Assembly (NCBI GenBank): GCA_031279575.1
Contig: JAITIG010000193.1
Location: forward strand, 1-23,362
Direction of reading: 5' to 3'
Source: Bifidobacteriaceae bacterium
GTDB taxonomy: Bacteria; Actinomycetota; Actinomycetes; Actinomycetales; WQXJ01
DNA: 23,362 bases
In this document: piece by piece, positions 7,591 to 16,395 of the stretch
Position numbering within the stretch: position 1 is the stretch's first letter
How the letters are laid out: every line of letters starts with the position of its first letter
Position numbers and translations under genes: made by a program
The notes under the pieces: model-generated
The model's database searches: none
Seen by the model: only the letters and a program-made list of their open reading frames with translations
What the model was told of the DNA's origin: nothing

Positions 7591-8669
7591 CGCGCCACCA
7601 CCCATTCGGCGTAGAACAGCCCCAAGCCCACCGCCACAAACAGCCCCGAGATGAGCCAGAACCGGATCACAATGGTGACCTCGCCCCAGCCGGACAGCTC
7701 AAAGTGGTGGTGCAGCGGCGCCATCTTGAACACCCGTTTGCCGCCGGACAGTTTGAACCAGGCGATTTGGATCACATCGCTGGCCGCCACAATCACAAAC
7801 AAGCCGCCAATCACCGCCGCCAGGATCTCGGTGCGGGTCACAATCGACAGCCCGGCGTAGGCCCCGCCCAGCGCCAAAGCCCCGGTGTCGCCCATGAAGA
7901 TGCGGGCCGGCGATGAGTTCCACCACAAAAAGCCGGCGCAGGCCCCCATGATGGCGGCCGCCACCATGCCGCTGTCCAGCGGGTCGCGCATGGTGTAGCA
8001 GCGGGCGGCGGCGGTGGTGCCGCAAAGGTTGGCGATGCCCCACAAGGTGACAATGATGTAGGCCGCGAACACCATCACCGAGGCGCCGGTGGCCAGCCCG
8101 TCCAAGCCGTCGGTCAAGTTGACGGCGTTGGTCCAGGCCGTGATCAGGAAGTTGGCCCAGATGACAAACAGCACCACCCCCAGGGCGCGCCCGGCGAAGG
8201 CCAAGTCGATCGAGGTGTCGCGCAGAAAGGAGATCTTGAAAGAGGCCGGCCGCCAGCCCGCCTGGTTGGGGAAGCCGATGGCGAGCAGCGCGAACCCCAC
8301 CCCGACGGCGCCTTGGCCGGCGAACTTCCAGGCCGGCCTCAGCCCCAGCGAGCGCTGGCGCGAGATCTTGATGTAATCGTCCAAGAACCCGACCGCGCCC
8401 ATGCCGGCGAACAGCAGCAGCACCAGCAGGGCGGAGGGTTTGGGGCCGCGCTCCAAAATGGCGTTGGCCCCGAAGTAGCCGGCCAGCGAGGCCGCAATTA
8501 TGACCACGCCGCCCATTGTCGGCGTGCCGCGCTTGGTGTAGTGCGCGGTTGGCCCGTCCTGCCGGATGAACTGCCCATATGACCTTTTGACCAGGAACTT
8601 TATGAACAGCGGTGTCCCAAACAGGGCCAGCCCCAAGCTGATCCCCAACGAGTAGAGGATGTTCAGCAT
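7587..8669 (-). CDS. mraY: Phospho-MurNAc-pentapeptide-transferase MraY
   Basis: MraY is the integral membrane enzyme that moves phospho-MurNAc-pentapeptide onto undecaprenyl phosphate, making lipid I. The 360-residue product has about ten membrane helices. Family signatures are [16 protein letters not shown] (residues 39-54), the Mg-binding LDDYIKI (96-102), [10 protein letters not shown] (184-193), [12 protein letters not shown] (258-269) and the histidine motif [11 protein letters not shown] (318-328). All catalytic acids and the HHH triplet are intact. The ATG at 8669 overlaps the murF stop by one base (TGATG), and the end shares GTGA with murD. Length is normal. Confidence 0.98.
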   Translation of the reverse strand: MLNILYSLGISLGLALFGTPLFIKFLVKRSYGQFIRQDGPTAHYTKRGTPTMGGVVIIAASLAGYFGANAILERGPKPSALLVLLLFAGMGAVGFLDDYIKISRQRSLGLRPAWKFAGQGAVGVGFALLAIGFPNQAGWRPASFKISFLRDTSIDLAFAGRALGVVLFVIWANFLITAWTNAVNLTDGLDGLATGASVMVFAAYIIVTLWGIANLCGTTAAARCYTMRDPLDSGMVAAAIMGACAGFLWWNSSPARIFMGDTGALALGGAYAGLSIVTRTEILAAVIGGLFVIVAASDVIQIAWFKLSGGKRVFKMAPLHHHFELSGWGEVTIVIRFWLISGLFVAVGLGLFYAEWVVAR

Positions 8670-10159
8670 CAGATCCAGTCTCCCAGGGGGTCTCCCGCCC
8701 AGTCCTCCAGGTCTTGCTCGTACGGGTCGCCGGCCGGGACCGGGTCCGGGTTGCCTGGCTCCAAGCCCTCGGTCAAGGCCTGCGCCACCCGCCACAGCTC
8801 GGCCCCGTGGGAGCCTTTCAGCAGCAGGTGGCCGGGGCCGGCCCAGCGGCGGATGTCCGCCTCCAGCCCCTCGATGGTGGGCCGCAGCTCGACCGCGTCC
8901 TCGGGCAGGCCGCCGACCCGCGCGCCCCAGTAGACCTCGCGCGCCGCCTCCCCCACCACCACCACGCGCTCGAAGCCCTCCTCCGCCAGCGCCTCGCCGG
9001 CCGCGCGGTGGGCCGCCAGCGACGCCCCGCCCAGCTCCGCCATCGGCGCGATGACCGCGAAGGCCGGCTGCTCGGCCGAGCGGGCCAAGTCCCCCACGGT
9101 GCGGATGGCCGCCAGCATCGACTCCGGGCTGGCGTTGTAGGAGTCGTCCACCAAGGTCAGGCGGTTGGGCAGGCGCCACACCGCCATCCGGTGCGGGCTG
9201 GCGGCCTCGGCCCCGAGCAGCGCGGCGGCCGATTGGTCCAGCGGGATGCCCAGCACCGCCGCGGCGGCCATCGCCGCCACCACGTTGACGCCCAGGTGCT
9301 CGCCGGTCAGCTTGGTCCGCACCCGGCAGCGCGAGTTGGTGTCGTGGTCCTCCACCGTCAGCGACAGATGCCCCCTGGGGTTGGTGTCCATGTCGTAGCC
9401 GGCGATCCGGGCCAACTCGTGCAAACCGAAGGTCATCACCTGGCCGGGCGCCTCGAACGCCATCGAGCCGACCACCCGGTCGGTGGTGTTGAGCACCGAC
9501 ACCCCGCCGTGGGCCAGGCCGCGCAGCAACTCGGTTTTGGCCCGCGCGATGGCGTCCAGCGAGCCGAACTCGCCGATGTGCGCGTTGGACACGCCCAGCA
9601 CCACGCCCACGTCCGCCGGGGCGATCTGCGCCAGCCGGGCGATCTCCCCCTCGTGGTTCGCGCCCATCTCCAAGATCAGGAAATCGGTGTCGGCGCCAAC
9701 CCGCGCCACAGTCAGCGGCACGCCCAAGTGGTTGTTGAGGGAGCCTTCGGCCGCGACCGTGGGGCCCTGGGCGCTGGTGATGCGCGCCAAGAGGTCTTTG
9801 GTGGTGGTTTTGCCGACCGAGCCGGTGATGGCGACCACTCTCAGAGCCGGGTTGGCCTCCCGGGCGCGCCGCAGCGCCACCTCCGCCAGCTGCCCCAGGG
9901 CCGCCACCGGGTCTTCCACCAGCGCCACCGGCCCCGCCACCGCCCGGCCGGCGATGGCCAGCGGCGCGCCGCGCCCGATGGCGTCCGCCACGAAGTCGGC
10001 GCCGTCGCGGCGCGCCCCGGGCAGCGCCACGAAGGCGGTGCCCGGCCCGGCCTGCCTCGAATCTATGGTCAGGCCCGTCACCACCGCCTCCGGGTCGACC
10101 TCGGGGCTGAGCTGCGCCCCGATGGCAGCTGCCATCGCCTTTGGGTTCCACGGGATCAT
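8669..10159 (-). CDS. murF: UDP-MurNAc-tripeptide--D-alanyl-D-alanine ligase MurF
   Basis: MurF attaches the D-Ala-D-Ala dipeptide, finishing the UDP-MurNAc-pentapeptide. The 496-residue product shows [19 protein letters not shown] (near 28-46), the ATP loop [14 protein letters not shown] (111-124), [17 protein letters not shown] (138-154), [14 protein letters not shown], and the C-terminal [15 protein letters not shown] with [12 protein letters not shown]. These are the usual MurF signatures. The start ATG at 10159 shares ATGA with the murE stop. The C-terminus is acidic ([16 protein letters not shown]) and somewhat longer than I would expect; it overlaps mraY by one base. Confidence 0.97.
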   Translation of the reverse strand: MIPWNPKAMAAAIGAQLSPEVDPEAVVTGLTIDSRQAGPGTAFVALPGARRDGADFVADAIGRGAPLAIAGRAVAGPVALVEDPVAALGQLAEVALRRAREANPALRVVAITGSVGKTTTKDLLARITSAQGPTVAAEGSLNNHLGVPLTVARVGADTDFLILEMGANHEGEIARLAQIAPADVGVVLGVSNAHIGEFGSLDAIARAKTELLRGLAHGGVSVLNTTDRVVGSMAFEAPGQVMTFGLHELARIAGYDMDTNPRGHLSLTVEDHDTNSRCRVRTKLTGEHLGVNVVAAMAAAAVLGIPLDQSAAALLGAEAASPHRMAVWRLPNRLTLVDDSYNASPESMLAAIRTVGDLARSAEQPAFAVIAPMAELGGASLAAHRAAGEALAEEGFERVVVVGEAAREVYWGARVGGLPEDAVELRPTIEGLEADIRRWAGPGHLLLKGSHGAELWRVAQALTEGLEPGNPDPVPAGDPYEQDLEDWAGDPLGDWI

Positions 10160-11676
10160 CCGGCGTCCTCCATCCTCGCTCGCAGGGCCGCGCCTGCCAC
10201 CAAATTGTCCTGGTGGGGACGCAGCTGGCCGCCGTAGTCGATGGCGGCCTCGTGCCCCTTCCCCAGGATCACCACCGTATCTTGTCCCTCGGCAGCTTTT
10301 ATCGCCTGCCCGATGGCGCCGGCCCGGCTGGCCACCTCGCGCGCCTGCGCGCCCGCCCCCGCCAGCACGGCGGCGCGGATGGCGGCCGGGTCTTCGCCTC
10401 TGGGGTTGTCGTCGGTGACGTAGACCAAATCGGCCCCCTGGGCCGCCGCCGCCCCCATCGCCTCCCGTTTGCCGTGGTCGCGCTCGCCCCCGGCGCCGAG
10501 GACGGCGATCAGCCGGCCGGGCGTGTGGGGGCGCAGCGCCGCCAGGGCGGCGGCCACCGAGGCGGGCGCGTGGGCGTAGTCCACCACCACCTGGGGCGCC
10601 CCGGGCGGGGCGGCGACCCGCTCCATGCGCCCGGGCACGGGCGCGGCCTGGCGCACCCCGGCCGCCGCCGCCTTAGGCGCCACCCCGGCCGCGATGGCGC
10701 TGACCAGCGCCACCGCGGCGTTGTCGACGTTGTAGGCGCCGGGCAGGCGCACCGCCGCCGCCAGGGGCCGGGCCGGCCCCGCCCGCCGCACCAGCTCGAA
10801 GGCGGTGCCGTCGCGGGCCGGCGGACCGGGCGCCACCAGCCAATCGGGCTGGTCGGCCGGCTCGCGCGAGACGGTCAGGCGCTCGATTTGGCTGGTCCGC
10901 GCCAACTGCCGCGACCAGCCGTCGGCCAGCCCGATCACCCCCAGCCGGGCCCGCCCGGGCGTGAACAGGGCGGCTTTGGCGGCGAAGTAGTCCCCCATGG
11001 CGCCGTGGAAGTCGAGGTGGTCGCGCGTCAAGTTGGTGAAGGCGGCGACATCGAAGACCAGCCCGTCGACCCGGTGCAGGGCCAGCGCGTGCGAGGACAC
11101 CTCCATGACGCAGGCTTCGACGCCCCGCTCCGCCATGGCGGCGAGGGCGGCTTGCAGGGCCGGCGCCTCCAGCGTGGTGCGCTCCGAGGCCAGTTCCCGG
11201 CCGTCGACGCGCGCCAGCACCGTGCCCAGCAGGGCGACTTTGGCGTAGCGCCGCGCCAGGGCGCTCTCAAGCAGGTGGGCCACCGTGGTCTTGCCGTTGG
11301 TGCCGGTCACCCCGACCAGCTTGAGCCTGCGCGCCGGGTAGCCGTAGAGCCAGGCCGCCAGCGGTCCCAGCCGCGCCCGGGGGTCGGCCACCACCAGCCG
11401 GGGCGTCGCGGGCGGCAGCAGCGCCTCGCCCGCCGGGTCGGTCAGGACGGCGGCCGCGCCGGCCGCCAGCGCCGCGCCGGCGTGGCGCGCGCCGTGGGTC
11501 TTGGCCCCGGGCAAGGCCGCGAACAAGTCGCCCGGGCGGACCTCGGCGCTGGACAAGGTGACGCCGCCCAGCAGGCCGCCCCCCGCCCCGGCCGGCCCCC
11601 CGGCCAGGCGCGCGCCGGGGACTTGGCGCGCGGCATCGGCCAAGGTGGCGCGGGGGGAGCGGTCGGGCCGGAGCAT
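10156..11676 (-). CDS. murE: MurE ligase, probably meso-diaminopimelate-adding
   Basis: MurE adds the third residue of the stem peptide to UDP-MurNAc-L-Ala-D-Glu. The 506-residue product has an N-terminal UDP-binding domain ([20 protein letters not shown]), the ATP loop [10 protein letters not shown] (122-131), [26 protein letters not shown] with the carbamylated-lysine candidate K234, and [12 protein letters not shown]. Substrate choice is read from [11 protein letters not shown]: the DNPR motif (423-426) is typical of meso-diaminopimelate-adding enzymes, while lysine-adding ones differ at the Arg. The late GKGHE motif, which also contacts diaminopimelate, is present (472-476). The start ATG at 11676 lies three bases after the ftsI stop. 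Confidence 0.96.
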   Translation of the reverse strand: MLRPDRSPRATLADAARQVPGARLAGGPAGAGGGLLGGVTLSSAEVRPGDLFAALPGAKTHGARHAGAALAAGAAAVLTDPAGEALLPPATPRLVVADPRARLGPLAAWLYGYPARRLKLVGVTGTNGKTTVAHLLESALARRYAKVALLGTVLARVDGRELASERTTLEAPALQAALAAMAERGVEACVMEVSSHALALHRVDGLVFDVAAFTNLTRDHLDFHGAMGDYFAAKAALFTPGRARLGVIGLADGWSRQLARTSQIERLTVSREPADQPDWLVAPGPPARDGTAFELVRRAGPARPLAAAVRLPGAYNVDNAAVALVSAIAAGVAPKAAAAGVRQAAPVPGRMERVAAPPGAPQVVVDYAHAPASVAAALAALRPHTPGRLIAVLGAGGERDHGKREAMGAAAAQGADLVYVTDDNPRGEDPAAIRAAVLAGAGAQAREVASRAGAIGQAIKAAEGQDTVVILGKGHEAAIDYGGQLRPHQDNLVAGAALRARMEDAG

Positions 11677-11679
11677 GGC

Positions 11680-14106
11680 TCACCACTCCAAGGGCAGGAC
11701 GGCGGCCTCGGTGGTGGACGGCGCCACGCCCATCCGGTCGACCGCGGCGGTGGCGATCTGCTCGAACACGGGGCCCGCCACCTGGGAGCCGTAGTAGCCG
11801 CCCTGGGCGGGGGCGATGATGAACACGCCGACCGCCAACTGGGGCGCCTCGGCGGGCACCAGGCCGGCAAACGAGCCGACGTAGATCTGGCCGCCGTCCT
11901 CGAACATCTGCGAGGTGCCGGTCTTGCCGGCCGTGCGGTAGCCGGGCACCTGGGCGCTTTGGCCGGTGCCGGATTGGACCACCTGCTCCATCATGGAGAC
12001 CACCTGGGCGGCGGTCTCAGCCGAGACAACTCGCACCGGGTCCTCCAGCTCGGTCGGCTGGAACTCGCCGCCACCGCAGGTCACGCCTTTGACCAGGTGC
12101 GGTTGCAGGCGCGTGCCGCCGTTGCCGAGGGTGGCGAAGACCTGCGTCGCCTGCAAGGCGTTGACGCTCACGCCCTGGCCGAACAAGACCGCGTTGGCGG
12201 TCCGCCCGTCCCAGTACGGGTCGCCGTCGCGCTCCGGCAGGGCGCCCGGCTGGTGGACCACGCCGGGCGCCTGGACGGCCAGCTCCAGCCCGGTGCGCTC
12301 CCCGAAGCCGAACCGTTTGAGGTACTCGTAGCGGGTTTGGTCGTCCGCCGCCTGGCCCGCCATCACCGTGCCCACGTTGGAGGATTGGGCCAGGATGCCG
12401 GCCAGCGTCCAGCGCTCGGTCCCGTGGGAGTACGAGTCTTGGAACAGCTGGCCTTGGAAGGTGCCCTGCCAGGGCACGGTGTACTGGGAGGCGGGCGTCG
12501 CCAGGCCCTCCTCCAGCAGCATCGCCATGGTCACCACTTTGCCGGTCGAGCCGGGCTCGAAGACGTGCTCCACGGCCCGCGAGTTGGTGTAATCGCCGGT
12601 TTGGCCGCTCGGGTTGGCCGGGTCCGGCGTGTCCGAGTCCGCCAGCGCCAGCACGGCGCCGGTTTTGACGTCGATCACCACCACCATGCCGGCCCGGGCC
12701 TGGTATTGCTCGACTTGGGCCTCGATCGCCTGCTGGGCCTCGAATTGCAGCGCCGAGTCGATTGTCAGGGTGACGTCGCAGCCCGGCTCGGCTTCTTCGA
12801 TCTCCACTTTGCCGCCCGGGATGGGCTGGCCGTAGCCGCCGATCTCCCGCCGGGTGCTGCCCGCCTGGCCGGCCAGGACCCCGTCCAAGACCTCTTCCAG
12901 GCCGGTGTAGAGCTTCTCGCCGTCGGATTCCGCTGTCTCGTACTGGTAGCCCACCAGGTTGCCGGCCACGGTGCCGGCCGGGTAGGCCCGCTCGTAGTGC
13001 TTGACCGGGTAGATCCCGATGTCGATTTTCTGTTTGTCCCAGTACTCCGCCACCAAGGCGGTGACCGGCTCCCACTGGTCTTGGGTGGCGCTCGCAACCA
13101 GCGGCACCCAAGTCCTGGTCTTGTCGCTCAGCTGTTGGGCCAGCTCGGCTTGGTCCAACCCGAGCAGCGGCGCCAGTTCGGCGGCCAGTTTTTCCGCGCC
13201 CAGGCCGCGCGGTTCGCCGCTTGCCGTCTCGGCCCCCACCACTTGGGGGTTGGCCTGGATCTCGTAGCGCACCACGTCGCTGGCCAGGACGGTGCCATCG
13301 GCGGTCACAATCCGCCCGCGTTGGGCCGGGGTGGTTTGGGTGCTCATGCGCAGGTCTTGGCCTTTGGCGGCGTAGGCGGCCCCGTCGACGGCCTGGATCC
13401 ACACCAGGCGGGCCCCGAAGACGGCCAACGCCACCAGCACCACCACCAGCATGAAGGCCTGCCGTTTGGGCGGCTCGCCGACTCCCGTCAGCCACCGCCC
13501 CAGCCTGCCGCCGGGCGGGGCGCCGGCCGGGCCCGGTTTGGGCCCAGCGGCCGGCCTGATCACCCGCCCCGCCCCCGGTGGGGGCCGCTCCCCGCCGGCT
13601 CGCTGCCCGATGCCGTCCGGCCGGGCCCCCGGCCCCCGCGGCCGGTTGCCAGCGCCGCCAGCGGCCGCCCCGGCCCCGGCGGGCGGGCCGGCTGCGGCGG
13701 CCGGGCCGGCTGCCCCCCGCCCCCGCGGCGCGGCCGCGCGGCGGGGCTCGGCCGGGCCGGGCCGGCTGGTTTGGCCGGTTTGTCCGGGCCGGCCGCGCTC
13801 GGCCGGGCCGGGCCGGCTGGTTTGGCCGTTTTGGCCGGGCCGGCCGCGCTCGGCCGGGCCGGGCCGGCTGGTTTGGCCGGTTTGGCCGGTTTGGCCGGGC
13901 CGGCCGCGCTCGGCTGGGCCGGGCCGGCTGGTTTGGCCGGGCCGGCCGCGCTCGGCGCCGGGGTGGCGCAGCATGCCCTCCGGCAGGTTGCCCAGTTGGC
14001 CGGCCGTGCGGCGCGGCGCCGCCGGGTCCAGCGGGCGGGGGCGCGGGCCGGCCGTGCGCCGCCGCTCCGGCCCGCTGGCGCCGTCCGGTGTCCCGCGGGG
14101 CGCCAT
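11680..14106 (-). CDS. ftsI: Septal penicillin-binding protein FtsI (PBP3) with repeat-bearing cytoplasmic tail
   Basis: FtsI is the monofunctional class B transpeptidase that crosslinks septal peptidoglycan with FtsW. The product has 808 residues, longer than a typical FtsI. Residues 1-215 form a Pro/Gly/Arg-rich cytoplasmic tail with tandem repeats (about 51-118). One membrane helix follows near 216-236 (QAFMLVVVLVALAVFGARLV). The pedestal domain then begins with RGRIVTADGTVLASDV. The transpeptidase motifs are intact: SxxK as S520-T-G-K523, SSN at 575-577 and KTGT at 728-731. The ATG at 14106 overlaps the ftsL stop by one base (TGATG), which supports inclusion of the whole tail. Location and motifs make the identity firm; what the tail does is not known from sequence. 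Confidence 0.95.
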   Translation of the reverse strand: MAPRGTPDGASGPERRRTAGPRPRPLDPAAPRRTAGQLGNLPEGMLRHPGAERGRPGQTSRPGPAERGRPGQTGQTGQTSRPGPAERGRPGQNGQTSRPGPAERGRPGQTGQTSRPGPAEPRRAAAPRGRGAAGPAAAAGPPAGAGAAAGGAGNRPRGPGARPDGIGQRAGGERPPPGAGRVIRPAAGPKPGPAGAPPGGRLGRWLTGVGEPPKRQAFMLVVVLVALAVFGARLVWIQAVDGAAYAAKGQDLRMSTQTTPAQRGRIVTADGTVLASDVVRYEIQANPQVVGAETASGEPRGLGAEKLAAELAPLLGLDQAELAQQLSDKTRTWVPLVASATQDQWEPVTALVAEYWDKQKIDIGIYPVKHYERAYPAGTVAGNLVGYQYETAESDGEKLYTGLEEVLDGVLAGQAGSTRREIGGYGQPIPGGKVEIEEAEPGCDVTLTIDSALQFEAQQAIEAQVEQYQARAGMVVVIDVKTGAVLALADSDTPDPANPSGQTGDYTNSRAVEHVFEPGSTGKVVTMAMLLEEGLATPASQYTVPWQGTFQGQLFQDSYSHGTERWTLAGILAQSSNVGTVMAGQAADDQTRYEYLKRFGFGERTGLELAVQAPGVVHQPGALPERDGDPYWDGRTANAVLFGQGVSVNALQATQVFATLGNGGTRLQPHLVKGVTCGGGEFQPTELEDPVRVVSAETAAQVVSMMEQVVQSGTGQSAQVPGYRTAGKTGTSQMFEDGGQIYVGSFAGLVPAEAPQLAVGVFIIAPAQGGYYGSQVAGPVFEQIATAAVDRMGVAPSTTEAAVLPLEW
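13747..13950 (-). repeat. Nested minisatellite in the 5' part of ftsI
   Basis: Four tandem units of 51, 51, 60 and 42 bp (13747-13797, 13798-13848, 13849-13908, 13909-13950). All keep the ftsI reading frame. Their lengths differ by multiples of 9 bp, because each contains one to three copies of an inner 9-bp element reading Gly-Gln-Thr (once Gly-Gln-Asn). The protein unit is ERGRPGQT(GQT)nSRPGPA. Confidence 0.95.
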
Positions 14107-14558
14107 CAGCCGTCCGCCTCGGCTGGGTCGGCCCCGGCGGCATCGTCCAACTGGTCGGCCGCGGCGTCGGTGGCGGCGGACGGGGGGTTGATCACAATCC
14201 CCTCCTCTAACACCAGGTAGCCGGAGGCGTGGGACTGGACCATGCCCAGCTCTTGGGCTTTGGCGGCCAGCGCGGCGGGCTCCGACAGCAGGGTCAGGCT
14301 CTCCTCGGTGGCCTCCATGATGGTCTGGTAGCTGGCCAGCTGGTCCTCCAGCTCCTGGATCTCGAAGGCGCCGGCCGCCAGGGCCGTGTTCAACCACAGC
14401 ACCGCCGCGGACCCGCCCAGCAGCAGGGCCAGGCAAGAGGCGATGTAGGCGACAAACCCGCGCGACCGCGCCGGGGCCGCCACCAGGCGCAGCTGCGGCG
14501 CGGCGGAGGGGCGCGGGGCGGCGCGGCGGTTGGCCCGCGCGGCCGGGGTGGCGCTCAT
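14106..14558 (-). CDS. ftsL: FtsL-like division protein
   Basis: This is a small bitopic protein of the divisome, placed between rsmH and ftsI as ftsL usually is. The product has 150 residues: an Arg/Ala/Pro-rich cytoplasmic start, a membrane helix near residues 35-56 (FVAYIASCLALLLGGSAAVLW), then an extracytoplasmic helical, coiled-coil-like stretch (FEIQELEDQLASYQTIMEAT) and the motif LAAKAQELGMV that is common in FtsL/FtsB-type proteins. An acidic Ala/Asp-rich tail ends it. The ATG at 14558 shares ATGA with the rsmH stop and has AGGGAG just upstream. FtsL proteins are poorly conserved, so the call rests on size, topology and position. Confidence 0.88.
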   Translation of the reverse strand: MSATPAARANRRAAPRPSAAPQLRLVAAPARSRGFVAYIASCLALLLGGSAAVLWLNTALAAGAFEIQELEDQLASYQTIMEATEESLTLLSEPAALAAKAQELGMVQSHASGYLVLEEGIVINPPSAATDAAADQLDDAAGADPAEADG

Positions 14559-15505
14559 CTCGGCTCCCTGATCTTCTCGGCGGCCCTCAGCCGGAGCGGC
14601 TTGGACCGGGGGTTGGAGGCTTGCTCGTCCTGGCTGGCCCGCTCCGCGCCCCTGGTCAGCAGTTTCAGGTAGGGCGCGGCGCAGGCTGGCTCGACCGGCA
14701 AGCCGGGCGGCGCGCTCGATGCCGCGCCGGCCGCCAGAGCGCGTTTGACCACCGCGTCTTCCAAGGACTGGTAGCTCATGACCACTATCCGGCCGCCGAT
14801 GCGCAAACGCCGGACGGCTTGGGGCAGGGCGGCGGCGATTTGGTCCAGCTCGGAGTTGACCTCCACCCTGAGGGCCTGGAAGGTCCGTTTGGCCGGGTTG
14901 CCGCCGCTGCGCCGAGCCGGCGCCGGGATGGCGCGGCGCACCAACTCGACCAGTTGGCCAGAGCGGGTGACGGGGGCTTTGGCCCGGGCGGCCGCGATCT
15001 GCCCGGCGATCTGCCAGGCGAAGCGCTCCTCGCCGTAGTCCCGCAGCACGCGGGCCAAATCTTCGCGCGAGTAGCGGGCCAGGATCTCGGCCGCGCTGAG
15101 CCCTTGGCCGGGGTCCATCCGCATGTCCAAGGCGACATCGCGGGAGTAGGCGAAGCCGCGCTCATCGGAGTCGAGTTGGACCGATGAGACCCCCAAGTCG
15201 AACAAGACCGCGTCCGGCGCCAAGGCGCCCGCGGCCTGCAAGACTTGGTCCAGTTCGGCAAAAGGGGCCCGGAACACCTCCGCCCGGCCGCCCAGGGCGG
15301 CCCGGGCTTGGCCCACCGCCTCCGGGTCGCGGTCCAGGCCGATGATCCGGGCGCCGGGGAAGCGCTCGGCCACGGCTCTGGCGTGGCCGCCCAGGCCGAT
15401 GGTGGCGTCGACAAAGACCGCGCCCGGGCGCGCCAAGGCGGGGCCGGCCAACTCCAGGACGCGCTGCGGCGCGACCGGGACGTGCCCAGTGGCCTGGCGT
15501 GGCAT
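14555..15505 (-). CDS. rsmH: 16S rRNA (cytosine1402-N4)-methyltransferase RsmH (MraW)
   Basis: RsmH methylates C1402 of 16S rRNA with S-adenosylmethionine, tuning decoding at the P site. The 316-residue product has HVPV (8-11), the AdoMet loop DATIGLGGHA (33-42), LDRDPEA, LFDLGVSSVQLD (101-112), DMRMDP (127-132), NPAKRTFQALRVEVNSEL (203-220), SYQSLED and the C-terminal SNPRSKPLRLRAAEK. The ATG at 15505 is chosen because AAAGGGA lies about six bases upstream and the conserved HVPV motif follows shortly after; the longer open frame upstream is not protein-like. It is separated from mraZ by 180 bp, the longest spacer inside the cluster, and overlaps ftsL by 4 bp. Confidence 0.97.
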   Translation of the reverse strand: MPRQATGHVPVAPQRVLELAGPALARPGAVFVDATIGLGGHARAVAERFPGARIIGLDRDPEAVGQARAALGGRAEVFRAPFAELDQVLQAAGALAPDAVLFDLGVSSVQLDSDERGFAYSRDVALDMRMDPGQGLSAAEILARYSREDLARVLRDYGEERFAWQIAGQIAAARAKAPVTRSGQLVELVRRAIPAPARRSGGNPAKRTFQALRVEVNSELDQIAAALPQAVRRLRIGGRIVVMSYQSLEDAVVKRALAAGAASSAPPGLPVEPACAAPYLKLLTRGAERASQDEQASNPRSKPLRLRAAEKIREPR

Positions 15506-15602
15506 CGGATTCCCTTTCGTGGTTGCGGTTTGGCCGGGGGCCCTGCTCCACCCAGCCAGATCCCCAACCCGCTTGGGGCGCCGCTGGCGGGCGCCCGGCG
15601 GG

Positions 15603-15631
15603 TCTGGCGCCGGGGAAGAGGTGGCGCCAGA
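15603..15631 (-). other. Stable hairpin in the mraZ-rsmH spacer
   Basis: TCTGGCGCC and GGCGCCAGA form a perfect 9-bp stem around an 11-base loop. It lies 54 bp after the mraZ stop and about 100 bp before rsmH. No T-run follows, so it may be an RNA processing or stability element, or a partial attenuator, rather than a full terminator. Confidence 0.5.
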
Positions 15632-15685
15632 ACCGCCCAAGCGGGGCGGAGACCAAGCTGCGCGGCTTGGGGCCTGGTGTCGGGG

Positions 15686-16123
15686 TCAGCGCACCCCCTC
15701 GAATGACTCGGCGAACTGGTCGATGTACTTGGCCTGGAAGGCGTCCCACTTGGCCGCGTCCCAGATCTCCAACCGCTCCTCCAGGCCCACAATCACCAGT
15801 TCGCGCTCGAGCGAGGCGTAGCCGCGCAGGCCGGCCGGAATGGTGATGCGGCCTTGCCTGTCCATGTCTTGCTTGACCACCGAGGAGTAGAACAGCCGGT
15901 CGAAGGCCGTGGGCGGGATCTCAGCCGGCGTGTTGGCTTGGACCTTGGTCCGGAAGGCATCGAACTGCGGGTGGGAGAACAGGTAGACGCAGCGGTCTTT
16001 GCCCCGGGCCAGGACGGTCCCGCCGTCCAGCGCGCCGCGGGCGGCGGCAGGCACGATGACGCGCCACTTCTCGTCCATTTTGACGTTGAAGCCGCCCCAG
16101 ACCTGCTCTGCCTGGTCGGTCAC
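15686..16123 (-). CDS. mraZ: Transcriptional regulator MraZ
   Basis: MraZ is a DNA-binding protein with two AbrB-like half-domains that forms rings and controls the dcw promoter. The 145-residue product shows both copies of the DxxxR motif. The first is MDEKWRVIVPAAAR (16-29), where the usual Gly before Arg is Trp. The second is MDRQGRITIPAGLR. The typical linker feature LFSHPQFDAF and the late LEIWDAAKWDAF are also present. The start is GTG at 16123, with AGGAGG six bases upstream. It is the first gene of the operon, and candidate MraZ sites lie 31-48 bp upstream. Length and position are normal. Confidence 0.96.
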   Translation of the reverse strand: MTDQAEQVWGGFNVKMDEKWRVIVPAAARGALDGGTVLARGKDRCVYLFSHPQFDAFRTKVQANTPAEIPPTAFDRLFYSSVVKQDMDRQGRITIPAGLRGYASLERELVIVGLEERLEIWDAAKWDAFQAKYIDQFAESFEGVR

Positions 16124-16153
16124 GCCTGCCCTCCTCTCGCCCCGTCTGGTTTA

Positions 16154-16171
16154 GCCCACCACTTTACTCCA
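16154..16171 (-). promoter_or_regulatory. Candidate MraZ-binding repeats upstream of mraZ
   Basis: On the minus strand TGGAG (16167-16171) and TGGTG (16157-16161) are 10 bp apart start to start, with TGGGC overlapping at 16154-16158. In E. coli, MraZ binds TGGGN repeats spaced by five bases upstream of its own gene, so spacing and position fit, though the sequence match is partial. Confidence 0.45.
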
Positions 16172-16212
16172 CGAAATGGCTGCTTTGGACCGAATTGAAG
16201 GCTAGTGTCCAG

Positions 16213-16218
16213 ATTCTA
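16213..16218 (-). promoter_or_regulatory. Possible -10 element of the dcw promoter
   Basis: TAGAAT on the minus strand matches the -10 consensus at 5 of 6 bases and lies about 90 bp before mraZ. No convincing -35 hexamer is visible at 16-18 bp spacing. It sits in the only gene-free stretch between the DUF3040 gene and mraZ (16124-16395), where nothing else of note was seen apart from small GC-rich inverted repeats near 16311-16365. Confidence 0.35.
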
Positions 16219-16395
16219 GTCGCCTGACCACGGTGGAGGGAAGTGGGGCAAGATTTCTGAGACGACCTCCGAGGCGGCCCCGGCTAGCGCCAAGGTGACA
16301 TTGCTTCGCCCGCAGGCGGGGTGGATCTGCCCGGTGGGGCCGCAGGCGGCCGCGGCTGGACGGCATCGGCCAGCGCAAAACCACCCGGGAAAAGG

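Noticed and set aside
10141..14220. Very long open frame on the plus strand (over 1300 codons) opposite murE, ftsI and ftsL
   Set aside because: It is antisense to genes with clear catalytic motifs, and its translation is low-complexity His/Gly/Gln/Arg-rich sequence with no domain. Such frames arise readily opposite GC-rich codons.
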